DNA of 64,000 nt from Mytilinidion resinicola (lineage: Eukaryota; Ascomycota; Dothideomycetes; Mytilinidiales; Mytilinidiaceae), in assembly GCF_010093595.1 (NCBI RefSeq), contig NW_022985472.1, forward strand, positions 62,001-126,000, in the 5' to 3' direction. Positions 12,240 through 24,400 of the stretch are shown here, in pieces. Each line of letters starts with the position of its first letter. Within the stretch, counting starts at the first letter, position 1. The translations under genes were made by a program, and so were the position numbers. The notes under the pieces are model-generated. The model was not told the origin of the DNA. It did not search any database and was given only the letters and a program-made list of their open reading frames with translations.

Positions 12240-13925
12240 AGATAACTAGAGAGTTATAGGCTGCTTTATTATTCGACTTTTAAATATCTTATAGAGGCGG
12301 ATCTTGCAACCTTTTAAACCCTATTAATTAGGAGTTATTATAGATAAAGCTATATCTCGCGTTGTTCCTTAGAAGAACATCGGACTATTCGCCCTTACCT
12401 TAGGTTTCGAAAGTTTTGCAGGCATAGTAAATAACCTTGCCGGAGACTTTATCTCCAATTATACGTATAAGCGGATTATTAGCCTGGCCTTTAAACACGT
12501 TATAAATCTTTCTATAGATTTCTACTCTAATAATAATACTAGCGAAATTAATTCAGCAGTAGGGCAAGCCACGTCTCTCCGCAATCTTGTCGACTTAATA
12601 CTATTTACTATCTTGCTAATTATCCTCGACCTCTTTATATTGCTGTAGTACTTCTACTACTTTTTTAGTATTTACCTGGCCTTTACCTTCCCTTTTATCG
12701 GAATCCTCTATATTTTTATAGAAATATTATTTGCTGCCTCGAAAAATCTAAAGAAGAAATTATACTTTAAAAACACCCGGAAAGATTATAAAACAGCGAA
12801 GAAGTTAATTTTAAACTAGTTAATAGTTGTATCCTTTAACCGGATATTATATTAATACGCACGCTACTTAACTAGTATCTAAACTACTATCTCTGCGAAA
12901 TATACGTGGAATATTCTCTCTAATTCTAAGCATACACTTTAAGACTTAGTAATGCATCTTAGGTTTGTTAGAGGCCTTTCCTTTATTATTTTGCAAACGA
13001 CCTCTAGAAATATTCCAGCTAGAAGGGTGTTGAATTTTATTATATATTGGAATTCTTTAATAGGTCTAATCCGCAATATAATAGGTTCCTTCGAAAGTGT
13101 CTTAACTACTTTAATTGGTGCAGAAAGACTTCTTAAGCTCCTTAATATAAAGCCCTCTATTATTAAAAAAAAAACAGCCTTAAAAGCTCTCCGGTATATT
13201 ATTTAGAATTAAATTTAAAGATGTTAACTTCGCCTATAATTAGCGCAAACCTACCCTTAAAGGAATTAGCTTTGCTGCTATACTAGGAAAAAAGGTTGTA
13301 TTTATAGGGATAACTAAAGAAGGGAAGTCTACTATCCTAAAGCTAATCTACTGTTTCTATAATATAGCTAGTAGATTAGTTATAATTAACGGTTAAGATA
13401 TATATTCTGTTAGTCTATCCAGTCTTCGGGATGCAATTGGCATTGTTTTTTAGGAATTACATCTATTTAACTTAACTATTATAAAGAATTTGCGTTTTGC
13501 ACGCTTAGAAGCTACTAATAAAGAAATTAAAAAAGCGTGTAAGGCTGCTGCTATACACGATAAGATTCTCTCGTTCCCAGATGGATATAAATCTATAGTT
13601 GGGGAGGAAGGCGTTAAGCTTTCCGGAGGTGAACGCCAGCGGCTTGCAATCGCCCGACTTCTGCTTAAGAATCCGCTAATTATTATTCTTAATAAGGCCA
13701 CCTTGCAGGTAGACTTAACTATAGAGACGCAGATTTAGAAAGCTTTTAAAAGTTTAATATCCGGCAAGACTATATTAGTAATAGTATATCGGTTGTCGAC
13801 GGTTGTTAATACTAATAGGATTTTCGTAGTAGAAAACAGGGAGATTATTAAGCGAGGCACGCATTATAAGTTACTTAAAATAGGCGGTAAGTATGCAGAA
13901 CTCTAGATAAAGCAAACGAATGCGG
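12240..13925 (+). pseudogene. RIP-killed ABC half-transporter (HMT1/ATM1-like)
   Basis: A forward frame encodes an ABC exporter: a transmembrane region at about 12,360-13,140 (residue runs such as AFKHVINLSIDFYSN and a hydrophobic LILFTILLIILDLF stretch), then a nucleotide-binding domain at 13,205-13,910. Walker A is kept as GxxxxGKST near 13,310, and the signature LSGGERQR is intact near 13,620. Many Gln/Trp codons have become TAG (Q-loop Gln near 13,452, and 13,736). The Walker B Glu region reads LNKAT instead of LDEAT, and the switch His before RLST reads Tyr; both changes are in the RIP direction. Domain order and the helix following the 'SIDF' motif fit single-chain half-transporters of vacuolar or mitochondrial membranes. 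As it stands it cannot make a working protein. Confidence 0.88.
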
Positions 13926-13929
13926 GAAG

Positions 13930-14200
13930 TATATCTACCTAACCTAAACAATAGGTTAATTTACTCGATTCCACAAAATTTAACTTAGGAAAGGGTGCAA
14001 TTATCAGTCGTAACAAGCTATAATATGCCCCTCTTCTTAAGAATACAGTAAATAGTAGTTATATATATTATAATAACTGTTATAAATAACCCGAAACGGG
14101 TGGATAGGACACCTGTAGCGAAAACCAGGGTTGCTAGATTTAGCAGGAAGGAAAAGATAAGGGTGTCGAGTATACTGTTAATACTGCTTGCGTAGTTAAC
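13930..14200. other. Junction between two relics
   Basis: On the minus strand a frame from about 14,215 down to 14,030 is open and strongly hydrophobic, with at least two membrane-helix-like runs. It follows directly after the BCS1 homology stops and does not belong to that family. It may be part of another membrane-protein relic joined here by deletion. Confidence 0.35.
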
Positions 14201-15760
14201 GGCCTTAGATCGAGGAGGGAGATGCAGAAGATATTAAGGCCGAAGATTCCTGCAAGAGGGAAGGAGAGGGAGGTTTTACCGGTACCCGGGGCCTATAAAA
14301 GAGGTACTTGCGCCGATAGAGAATACCGTAAATAGTATACTAATAAGGGCTAGAGGGGTGTAGGTATTTGTTGATATTTTTAACCGCTTTCCGCTTCTGC
14401 TCTAGGTTAAGTAATACTATATCTATAGGGCGAGGTGGACAGGTTCTAAGCTTTAGGGTGAATAATTTAAGGCTAAAGTTAAGGCGAAAGTAAACATTGC
14501 CTTAGGCACTATACCTAATACCTCTAAGATTTTACAAGGCTATTATTACAACCTTTAAAGGTAGTATAGGTATTCTACTAAGGTATAGTAGGGCGCTAAC
14601 CGGAGGTATTATTATTGCGCCCGCCTTGCTCGCCTCTCCGGTAACCTTTGGTTTTGTTGTAATAAGAGGATGGAAGCGAGTGGATTACTTTTTAAATTTA
14701 ACGAAAGGTATATATTTAGGATGCAGCTGGACGTATACAACAATATTTTTCGAAATTTCTATATAAAGCAATTGCTGTGCCCACACCCTATCTATTTATA
14801 TCTAACGATCTATAAAGGTTCTATATAGAGCTATTATATTTTACTTATCTTCCGGATCTAGAAAATGTATAGCAGACTTAACAGCTTTCGAAGGTATATT
14901 ATCGGAAGCTTCCTTATTAGAAGCTTCCTTATTAATCTGGGTTTTTGCGGAGCAAGGCCGGGAATAGTTCTTAACTAGAAAAATCTTGCGCGGGAACCCC
15001 TGTTTTTCCATTAAAAAACTATACAACTTTCGGTTTTCCGCTTCTCTAGCTTAAAGGAGGATAGTACTGTAACTGTCTAAATCCTATTTCCCTAACTATT
15101 GTTTGCGTATTAAAGTGCCAGCTGCTTTGCTAATTTCAGGCCACTTTATCTTTCTTCCGAAAGAGTAGAGAAAGAAGGCGTCCTTTAGCTTATTTTAGGG
15201 ATCACGATCGGGATTATTAAGTCCTTGGCCGGCGAGATATCGGAAAATCTTTGAATATTTAGATTCCGAGCAGCGATATTAACCCTTCTTCTAGTAATAG
15301 CTAAGTGCATAATTAACAGAATATAGCAGGGCCGCAATAAGCGCTGCTACGAGCTGAAACACTTTGTTATTAAGCGTGACTTTAACCCTAGACCTTTATT
15401 AGTAGAACTTAGTAATAGTATATATAGAACCTACTATATTCTAAAGCTGGAGTTTAAAGCCGCTAATATATTTACTAAATAGGAAGGCTGGAGCTTTTAG
15501 GGGGCATCTAAGTAGATTATCGTTTTAATAAATAGCTTTATAACGGATGGATTTATAATAGATAGGTTAATAATCTTTATTTTAAAGGTAAAGGCGTAGG
15601 AAACTATAATTCCGCTATAAAGTATTAGCGCGAGGAAAATAAGGCTTAAAATTTCATACCGGCTTAGTAGAACTAGATAAAAGTTCCCTGGAGTAGTAGC
15701 AGCGCCACTAGATTCCAGCACTATAACAGTGGGTAATTTTAGAGTTGTTAAATGCGAAAG
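14200..15760 (-). pseudogene. RIP-killed BCS1-like AAA ATPase
   Basis: On the minus strand, 14,460 to 14,200 gives the fungal BCS1 core in order: a CPPRPIDIV-like lead, NINKYLHPSSP, YGILYRRKYLFYRP, then PGTGKTSLSF, AGIFGLNIFCISLLD. The Walker A region is split by a frame change at about 14,288, between YLFYRP and GTGKT. Homology ends near 14,215, before Walker B, so the AAA domain is truncated. Upstream on the minus strand a hydrophobic segment at 15,560-15,700 could be the N-terminal membrane anchor of this family, and 14,841-15,026 may be the intervening region; those parts are less certain. BCS1 proteins are membrane-anchored AAA chaperones, and fungi carry many paralogues. This is a duplicated copy destroyed by RIP. 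Confidence 0.82.
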
Positions 15761-17100
15761 GAGTTTAATTATATATTTTAAAATTAAAAGTACGGTTATC
15801 TTTTAGGGCTCCTAATAGTCTGCAGCTCCTATATATATTAAGAAACGGACGAGTAGCACTTCTATAGCGACGGAATAAAAAGATCTAATAAGATAGCCTT
15901 ATAATAGGGCGTAAGTTGGATACAGGTTGTTAATATAGGCAAATAAAGCTTAGCCTTACAGTATAAGGTAATACTTATCTCTTTAAGGTTTACTTAGTTA
16001 TAATAGAAGTATAGCGTTTATATAATTAGCTGTTGCTTGTTCCGATAGGCTAAATAAATCCAAAAGCCGGAAGGTGATATATAGCTGCATAAGGGCAAGG
16101 GTCTACAGAAGCTAACGCACGGGAAACCTCGCCTAACTACTAAACGCGTCCAGTTTTTCCCCCTTTAAGAAGTTACTAAACGCGTCTAGTTTCTCTCCCC
16201 TTTAAGCAAGTTACTAAACTTGCCTAGTTTATTTCCTTTCTAGTCTTTTTCCTTCCTAGTCTTTTTCCTTCTAAGTTACTAAACTTATCTAGTTTTTCTC
16301 TTCTTTCGAGCAAGTCTGTAAACTTATCCAGCTACGCACTGTAATTTAATATCCTCCGCCGTCGCTATAATCCAAATTAAGTTTTATCTACCAGAGGGTG
16401 TTATATAAATATGGCTCGAGGGCTATAACGGTGTACCTAATAATTAGCTTAACGATTTTAAGTTAATATGCCGCTACGCATTATTCTCTTTATAAGACGA
16501 ACAAAGTTGCCGGACGGAACCGAATAAGCTAGAACCTAGTTAATACTTAAAAGAGCTCCTAGATTCTGCTGCTTTAATTCGAGATAAGGTATTAGGATTC
16601 GCCAGTGGCAGCCATGCCTCCTAGGCGGTCGCTGGTGTGGCCCGCCGCGAGCGGCTTAAATATAAGGAATCGAAGTATACAAAGCTTACTAACAGAAAAT
16701 CTAATAATATATTCCGCTTACTTACTAAAACTATCGGCCTAGCTTAAGCGCGCCTTGTTAAGCATAGTATTAGTAGAATAAAGCTGGCGAACTTAACAGA
16801 ACAAGAAATTGCATAATTAACACTTAAAATCTTTGCAAATAAACAGTCTCTCTACTATAAGAGGTTTGCTAAAATAGGTAGAGTTAATTATAGCCCATAT
16901 TCTAGCGGTGTTGCTAACCTAATATAGAGCCTATTACTATCTTAATAAAGCGACACGCTAAAAGTAACAAAAGTAATAGACTAAAAAAAACTTCTGCGTC
17001 TAAAGGCGGAGTCCCGGGTTCTATTAAAAAGGGCGAGGCATATGCTATAATAGTAGTCCAGGATATATTAAACATATTTAATATAGTAAGGCGCGATTTA
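15760..17100. other. RIP-degraded, includes a short-unit repeat
   Basis: No gene recognised at the left. From about 16,450 a forward frame with TAG breaks begins and may be the N-terminal side of the 17.1-19.2 kb relic, but continuity could not be shown. Confidence 0.35.
16125..16325 (+). repeat. Imperfect ~39-bp tandem repeat
   Basis: About four units, each starting with (T)TACTAAAC[GT][CT]G followed by TCTAGTTT and a pyrimidine-rich run. The strand is strongly pyrimidine-rich. The third unit is enlarged by an internal duplication of TCTTTTTCCTTC. Confidence 0.7.
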
Positions 17101-19240
17101 AACGCGATTTTACAACCCGTGGTTATAACTAGAGATTTACGTTTAGTGTACCTTATAGCGAAGCGACAGCAACATCCTATTCTAAACGCTTAGGGATTTT
17201 CAGATATTAAAAATTTTATCCTTCTTCTGCACGCCTTAGGTGGTTTTCTAATTCCCGATTTTATATTTGTCCGTGCAAAGTCGCCGCAAGCGCGATAGAG
17301 CGATTCCGGTATAATATACCAGATTACAGGTCTAGAAGCTGGCCTTAATTAATAACTACTTAATTTTCTCTTAGGTTACGTGCTTAAAACCATCGGATTA
17401 TATAAGCTACCTGTTAAGGCCAGTATAATAACCGGCTTACTAGCCTTTTCTCTTTAGAGCTTATTCTAGACTAAATTATCTTAAAGCCTAACTAGTTAGG
17501 AAAAAGAACTATAGTCTATTCAGGCCCTTAAGTGGGTTTATTTTGTTTTACCACGGAACGAGCTTTAGGAGTTATATCCCCGCTATACATTTATTATGCA
17601 GTATTTCTTCCTACTCTTAAATTATGCCCTTTAAAAAGTTAATCGCACTAACCTGCTAATTTATATTAGAGAAGAGGTATCCGGAGCTTTATTAGCAGCA
17701 TCTAAAGTTGGCTAAGTGCGGCGAAGTGCCCTATTAACTATAGCCGAACTTTTTAATAGAAAATTACCCCTATATCTACAGGCTGAAATAATCTACTAGC
17801 AAAGTATTTTATTGCGCCTTAACGCAAAATTCGAAGAGTCTAAGCGCGTTCTACACGATTTCTGTTGTTGTTATAGAAGTTATAACCAATAATATATGCT
17901 AAAATCCTACCAGCAATATTAGTTAGACAAGATAAGTAAGAAAATGCATGCTTGGTATAGACAACTTTACCGCTCGCACTTAGAGAACTTAGTATAATAT
18001 AAGAGATACGGACTTGCTATCTAGAAGATCGATAATTAGCAATCCGCGTCTATATTTCTCTTACCTCTAGAAGGATATATTATGCTATTTAGGACAGTTA
18101 CTATATATAAGATTTTTCGATTATAGGGCATATTCTTAGATACCCGGCAAAGGCTTAAGTTATATATTAAGTATCTTAATCGTTAAGAACTAAATCGACC
18201 TCGAATTCTGTGCGAGCTTGCCGATATATATTGCGACCTTAACTTACTAGAAAAGGCCGACAAGCTAATACGTTCGGAAGTAGAGAGAGAAAGAAAAAAA
18301 GTTATAATAATAAAGGCGCTTAGACAATTTCTGGTTTCTATAGTTAACCCTAATATCTAACAACAGCTCTATAATAACGCAAGCACGATTATTAATAAAC
18401 TTAAAGGCATATATAGTTAACTACACAACTTAGATATTAGCAACTAACTATTACACGTACGTGCACTAGTCGCTTTAGCTCGAATCTGTTATCTCTATTT
18501 AAAGTTCCTTAAAGCTATTAAGAAATAGGAAGTTGTATTACTTTATATATAGAAGTATAGCAGTTTTAATAGGGAGGGGTTTACCTATACTATAATTTAT
18601 CTTTCTAAATTGCTTGCATATCTTAAGATTAGGGAATATAATAAAGCTATAGTTTTCTTTAAATGCGCAGAGAAGATTTTATATAGGGCACGCGACTACT
18701 AGATACTAACCCTTGCAGCTTAGGCCGATAATATTTTATTAAGAATAGAATTATAAACTGGATAGGTCTTAGGTCTTAACAAATATTAATTCCTTACTTA
18801 TCTTAATCTGCTAAAGTCGCTTTTAGGCTAATAGAATAGCCGAAGCTTTGCCGACCAGATGAAAACCTTTTGCTTCCGCGCTGTTAACCCCGCTCCTAGC
18901 AACCAAAGCTATCTCTTATTTACCTAAATCTTATATTCTATTTATTATTACAATTCTTAAGATCCAGGTATATTAAATAGATTTAAGTATTCTAACTATT
19001 AATTTCAGCCGTTTTCTTAACAGGTCTATTAAGGATTGTTAACAAACTGTCTCCGAAGTTAATAATACGCTAAGAACTGTTAGCTTCTTCTATCTTCGCA
19101 ATTATAGAATTAAGCAGGGGAAAATTAACACATATTTTAAATAGGTAAGCTAACCCTTAATCTCTAAACGTTGCAGGGACTAATATATAATAGTAAAAGA
19201 CTAGACGATTCTTTAACCTTTCGGATTATAATAAAGCAGC
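17100..19240 (+). pseudogene. Relic of a helical-repeat-like protein
   Basis: The forward frame from 18,215 to about 18,990 reads through some 250 codons with stops almost only at Gln/Trp-compatible sites. The product is rich in amphipathic helices (a LEKADKLIRSEVERE-like run, EYNKAIVFFKCAEKI, ARALVALARICYLYLK-like pairs), which suggests a TPR-like fold. I do not recognise a specific family. Segments at 17,100-18,200 are protein-like in places but shift frame. It lies immediately upstream of the oxygenase relic on the same strand. Confidence 0.45.
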
Positions 19241-19254
19241 CCTCTGCCTAACGC

Positions 19255-20100
19255 CGCGATTATTTAAGCAGGGATACTTTGGAGTAGAAAAGGAGGAAAC
19301 ACGCGGCCAGATATCTATAAAAGAGAGTTTCGATTTTGGCGATCTAAAGAACTATTTATTAGGCTCTTAGCCAAATAAACAGCAATTGCCAGGATTTTAA
19401 GATTTTGCTAACGAATTTTATAAGGTAAGTCTCTTTCCCGATTTAGAGCTTACTTTTTTCTAATTAAGAATTAGAACTATACTGCGCTTATAGCCAAACT
19501 GCTGGAGTGTATATTAATTGCACTTAACCTACCCCCGGAGGAATTACTGGATAATTACTATACAGGCTCTATATTCGTGTCCAGCCTTATTTATTACCCT
19601 GCTATATCTGCCCCTTACGTCCGATCCGATAAAGTTGTACAAATTCCGGCACACTCCAACTTTAGCACCTTAATACTTCTCTTTTAGCAGAATATAGGCG
19701 GTCTTAAAATAGCAGATATAAATTTAATAAACAAGATATTAAGTGCTGCTGTTAAAAAAAGCGGGAAGTTTATATATATTAAGCCGAGCCCTGGAACAAT
19801 CTTAGTTAACGTTAGGTATCTCCTAATACGCTGGACTAATAGGCGGTGGAAAAACACTGTGCATAGGGTATTAGAACCTCCTCTTTCTGCTAAAAGCAAG
19901 ATTAGTTAAAAGATTAGTAACTTTAAAACGATTCCTAAGAAATATAGCATTGCCTTTTTTAGCTTTCCTAATATAGTAATAATTATTAAACCTCTTCTAA
20001 ACTGCTATAATAACTAAAAGCTAAAATAGGGCCCTATATATACAGGCGAGTATCTGCTTAAGAAAAGAGCAGCTGTATACTCTTCTTAGAATAGATGTAG
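19255..20100 (+). pseudogene. RIP-killed 2-oxoglutarate/Fe(II) oxygenase (IPNS-like)
   Basis: Forward frame with the C-terminal half of an isopenicillin-N-synthase-type oxygenase. Visible motifs: a GYFGVEKEETRG lead near 19,270, LPGFQDFANEFYK ending near 19,422, an apparent retained intron (GTAAGT near 19,423 to TTAG near 19,471, with an inner CTAAT), then AKLLECILIALNLPPEEL. PAHSNFSTLILLF follows, the HxD iron-site block with Asp changed to Asn. NTVHRVLEPP keeps the second His. The RxS 2-oxoglutarate site reads KYS (Arg to Lys). These G-to-A changes and the TAG stops are of RIP type. Family members oxidise small molecules, often in secondary metabolism; this copy lacks an iron ligand and is dead. 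The N-terminal half is not clearly present. Confidence 0.85.
19423..19471 (+). other. Relic intron inside the oxygenase pseudogene
   Basis: A GTAAGT donor, an internal CTAAT branch-like site and a TTAG acceptor separate two blocks that join in frame (…FANEFYK and NYTALIAKLLE…). Its presence shows the copy arose by DNA-level duplication, not retrocopying. Confidence 0.65.
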
Positions 20101-21140
20101 TATAGTATATTACAATAGAAAATAGGGTTCTGCTGCAAAGTATTACGTGAAATCGTTTCCCTAATATAGGACAAGCACCGAGATTTTCCTAAGGCCTTCT
20201 AAGCTCGAATAAAACTTTTAACTCTAATAGTTTACTTTTGCCAGCAGCATCCCGCATACTCTCGCCCCAGCACGCAGGAGGTCTACTAATACTGCTTTCT
20301 TAATAATAATATTATTGCTAACCAGTACTATTTAGTTGCTTTATACAAATCGCGGCCTTAGTCCTACCCCGCTCTGTTAAACATGTTATAGTTTGGCACG
20401 CATTACTACAACTAAGCAGATAACTACCGCAAGTATGCAACCAAAGATTTCCGAAGGATAAGACGAAATTAAAGTAAAGGCTAAGTTAAGTGCGTTAATT
20501 GGGAATAGATAGCAGCTAAACGAGGCGGGAATCCTGGAAAAGATATACTTCTTACTAACCTATACTAAAGTTATAGTAATAGATTTACTCCACTAACACA
20601 GCTCTATCTAACATTTTTAGGATCTCTATACCTGTATTAGGGTAAGAAGCAAATCGAAAAACTACTATTTAATAATAATTACAGTAAAACTCGTGCTTGC
20701 TGGCAATACCGATTAAAGCTTATATATTTATAGGCTTATAGATCTCTCACCGTGTGCTGGACAATATACTAACCACGAGGTCTTTCCAATAAAGATATAT
20801 ATATGGCGGAATACTGTAACGACCAAGCGAAGCTTATCGGGACGGTGGACCGGAGCGAGACCTAAAAGTGCGGCCCTCCCCTATTTTTACTAATATAATT
20901 AGACACAGCGGTTTATATTTAAGGCTGTGAAACAATCTAAATATAGATATAGATAATTAATAGTCTAGGAGGTGTATAAGCTCCCGATATATAGGGTAAT
21001 TTAAGGATTTGTTGCGAAGCGGTTAATTAGTTGCCTTTTTTTTAGAGCGGACTTCGAAGTCGAAATCAGACAGTAGTTTATTAATAATATATTATATCTC
21101 TAAATATGCGTTTTCTCCCTTCCAGGTTAGACTGCCAACG
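20100..21140. other. RIP-degraded, possible LTR-like start near 20,816
   Basis: No coding relic recognised. At 20,816 a TGTAACGACC word begins a less mutated ~65-base stretch that resembles the start of fungal gypsy LTRs, but no matching second LTR was found, so this is only suggestive. Confidence 0.3.
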
Positions 21141-21350
21141 TATATATCTAAAGAACCTAGCGTTTGTAAAGCAAAGGGAGTAGACTGTATATACTTCTAA
21201 CTCCGATCTTTTTTATAGTATAGACAGGTTTAATTAGGGGAGTTAGCTTTAAATTCACAGCACGTTGCTTAAAGAACGGGTCCCTGTTAATTATGCCGAA
21301 GAAGAACAGGCCTTAGGGTAGATATAAACGTAAGCTGCTCCTAAGTAAGC
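21140..21350 (+). repeat. Long inverted repeat, left copy
   Basis: Reverse-complement match of 27,047-27,257 over about 210 bp. Shared blocks include TTGCTTAAAGAACGGGTCCC and ATGCCGAAGAAGAACAGGCC. The copies differ mostly by TA against TG or CA, so each has been RIPed separately. The ATG of the shared block opens a short basic frame that stops after seven codons. Confidence 0.88.
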
Positions 21351-21384
21351 ATTTTATTTATAGAAAATCAGTTCTATACTCTGT

Positions 21385-21413
21385 AAGCCCGTTTATCCGA
21401 AAACAGTTTTATT
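21385..21413 (+). repeat. Dispersed repeat end, copy B
   Basis: Nearly identical to the first 29 bases of the window. It lies 35 bp after the left inverted-repeat copy. Confidence 0.5.
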
Positions 21414-24400
21414 ACTGGACTAGACTTAGGGTAGTAATATGCTTTTATTAACAGAGGCTCCCGCAAGGCCGTATCTTTAGAAAGCTATATTACAATAATA
21501 ATGCTATAAAACAAAGCGTGTTATAAAGGAAAAAGCTCTTAAGGGCAAGGGGAAATAAAAACGCGGTTGTCCGCGCAAGACTCTTGCGCTAGAGGCAGAG
21601 GCAGAGGTAAAAGCGGGTTTATCGGTGCTAAAGGACAAAGTAACGCGGATTAGCGAAGTTAACGGTCGGCTTAGTATTAAGCTATTAACGGCCCTAGGAA
21701 CGCTATAAAGGGCCCTAGCAGATATATTAGAATAGTATTGTTTAAGTATAGAAGTTGTGCAGTTATATCTAAATTTAGCTTCTTTCCGTTTTTATATAAA
21801 ACAATATATTTCGTGCAGCACAGGGGGTTATACGCCACTTAGGGGGATGTTATTAAGATTAAGTAAAAGGATTATTCGGATTTTTCGTTACCTTATCGCA
21901 ATTATATACTGCTAGCTTTAGCTAGAAGGGGAGTCTAAACTAAGTTAAATTAACACTTTTCCAGCACCTCGAGTCACCGATGCTTCTTTAATAGAGAGCC
22001 TAGCCCGCAACACCTCCAGCTCTACCACCTGGGCGCCTATAACCACGCGACCCGCTAGAACCCTTATAATTGTCTTTCTTCGGGTGCTTAAGAGTAGCAC
22101 TCGCTATTAACACATTGCGAGCGTGCTTCTTGCCCTTAACTTTCCTACTTTTATCCTCCTTTAGCATCTCGCCTAAGGAAGCGAGCGGTCCACGGCCAGT
22201 AAATAGGTTTAGAGAACCTTAATAAAAATCTTATAGAGATATTAGTTTAGAAAAGCCCTTCTAGAAGCCTTAGTTGGAGACTAAAAGGTTAAAAAAAGCC
22301 TTAGCAGGTGTAGAAGACTTATAGGTAGTAGCGCAAGTCTATTAAAAAGGTAAGAAGGGAGGCTAAGAAGAAGAAAAGCCTTAGAACCCTATAGTAGCGC
22401 TACAACGCCGCATTAACTGCGCAGGAAGGTTAACAGCCTAAGTAAGGTAATCTAGGTTAACTGGCTATAGATTAGGTTAAAGGGAGCAAGTAAAAGCACG
22501 CCCAGCGTTAGTTTGCTATCTCTTAGTATTGCAAGTTGTACCGGGCTCCTAATCCTCTGCAGTCTGTTAGCTTAGTCTTTAAGAAATTATTAGAGCAATA
22601 TACTGTAAAAGAAGTAAGTCTGCTCTTTACCCTGCTAATAGTATTCTATACAGGCACCTCACTATAGTACACCCGTAGAGCTCCGAGCCTAGACGCAGTC
22701 CGCCTATTAATATAGGCCAGAGAACTCCGCCAGGCAGTTATTATAAGCCTGCTGGGTGTTTATATTTACCTTAGCATTTTTCTAGTAGGTAATACGCTTG
22801 CCCGATGTTTATTTAAAGAGAGCTGGGAGCCTTAAAGCGTACCTGCGGTTAGAGTTAGAGATAGGCTTAGACAGGTTAATCCGCAAGTACTCCTGGAGGC
22901 TAAGATTAATTAGAACTCCCTTCGGGCCTTTAAAAATAGGCTTATATCGAGCGTAGTTTAGATAATTAAAAGTTACTATATACGGCCGAAGGTTCTTTAG
23001 AATAGTGTGCTCGCATTCTATAGCATGCATCTATTAGCGCAAGATATCTTATAGTTAACGGATTAAGCCTAAGTTTACCTTTTAATTAAGGTTATCTTTA
23101 ACTATTTATTATTAGTATAAAAAAGCTAAAGATAATAAAAGTATACTTACTAAACTGCTATAGAACCTTATACTCTAATATGCCTTCGGCCTTGTGCAAA
23201 TAAGTAAGGCGGCAACTACGGCCTAGGCCCGGCGGATTATCGCCTCTATTTCTAGGGCCTTTTAGAAGACCAGAAGCCGTTAAGCCAGGATAAGTATTAA
23301 CTATTACTATATTAGGAGAATAGAAGTAAAGTAAGAAAAGAAAGAGGCTTAATAGAAGATTATTAATAAGTAGAGTGTAGAAGGAAGGGTGTAAAGGCGC
23401 TGTATAGCTTACTTATATACTCTAAAGTAACAGCGCTGTTACTGTTAGATTATAGCTATTACTATTAGATTATAAGCCTCTTTTAAATTACTCTGCTATC
23501 TTCCTTAATAGCTTATTATATTACCAGCTACCTTACCGGATTACTAATATTCCGTTAGATTATAAGGAATCTTATTAGATCTTTCTTCTGCATCTTATTA
23601 GCTCCTTACCACGTTAATTGCTTATTATAAGATCGCGAGCCCGACCTAATCCGGTGTTTATATTACCTTATAGCCGTCCTCTATTATAATAATCTCCTTT
23701 TCCCTCTAATTTTACCCCGGAAACCTGCTTAATAGCTAGTAGAGTACTCTGCTAGCCTATTAAGCATAAGCGCTCTAATTAGTATCTTATTTACGGAGGA
23801 AGTTTAACAGATCTTCGGCATAGAGTTGCTTCGCTCGAGAATAATAGAGCCATCCGTTCGGGTATCCAGCAGCTTTGCAATATTAGGGTGCGAACCGAGC
23901 CGCTGATATACTTAACGTTTAATTTCACCCGCGTTACTATCGTGAAACTCTTTCAGCACTTACTTAAGATTAATCCTATAGATAATTCCTAATTTCCCGG
24001 CGGTAAGAAATTATACTGCGTTCGATTATATTATATTAGTATGTGTTTTAGTCGGAGATTGTAGTTTTTCAAGGCATTTAGTAGGAAGCACCTAAGAATT
24101 AAGCCGCAGCCCCCTTGCCTCCCACCCTTCTAAGCACTATCGAATAACTATTACTTTAGTCCGTTCCGAAGGCAACTGCTTCTAAGCCCACCCCTAGTCC
24201 GAACTAGGACCTAATACCATCGAGAGAAAGTAGTTTCGGGCGATATACTTAAGAGGGGAAGAAAACAGGCATAATTAGGAATAGTTACGGTCTATTATTT
24301 AGTAAGCTGGAGTGCAAGATCCCTCTATCTAAATCTATAGCTAGTGTACTTAGCTACCGAGAGGTTATAAGAGGGGGATAAATAGGGGAGGAGAAGAGGG

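Larger units (their letters stand above)
8960..12240. other. RIP-degraded, dispersed repeat fragments
   Basis: No gene could be read. Besides the palindrome at 9.6 kb, a stretch at about 10,080-10,175 recurs in the same orientation at 44,275-44,385. 10,880-11,080 is a low-complexity block with repeated TTAATTAA-, TTAAACTTAA- and ACTAATTGC-like words. Confidence 0.4.

Noticed and set aside
13450..13701. 83-codon minus-strand ORF within the ABC transporter relic
   Set aside because: Antisense shadow of the conserved nucleotide-binding domain on the plus strand.
20816..20890. Gypsy-type LTR start (TGTAACGACC)
   Set aside because: Only the first bases fit; no paired LTR, primer-binding site or polypurine tract was found.
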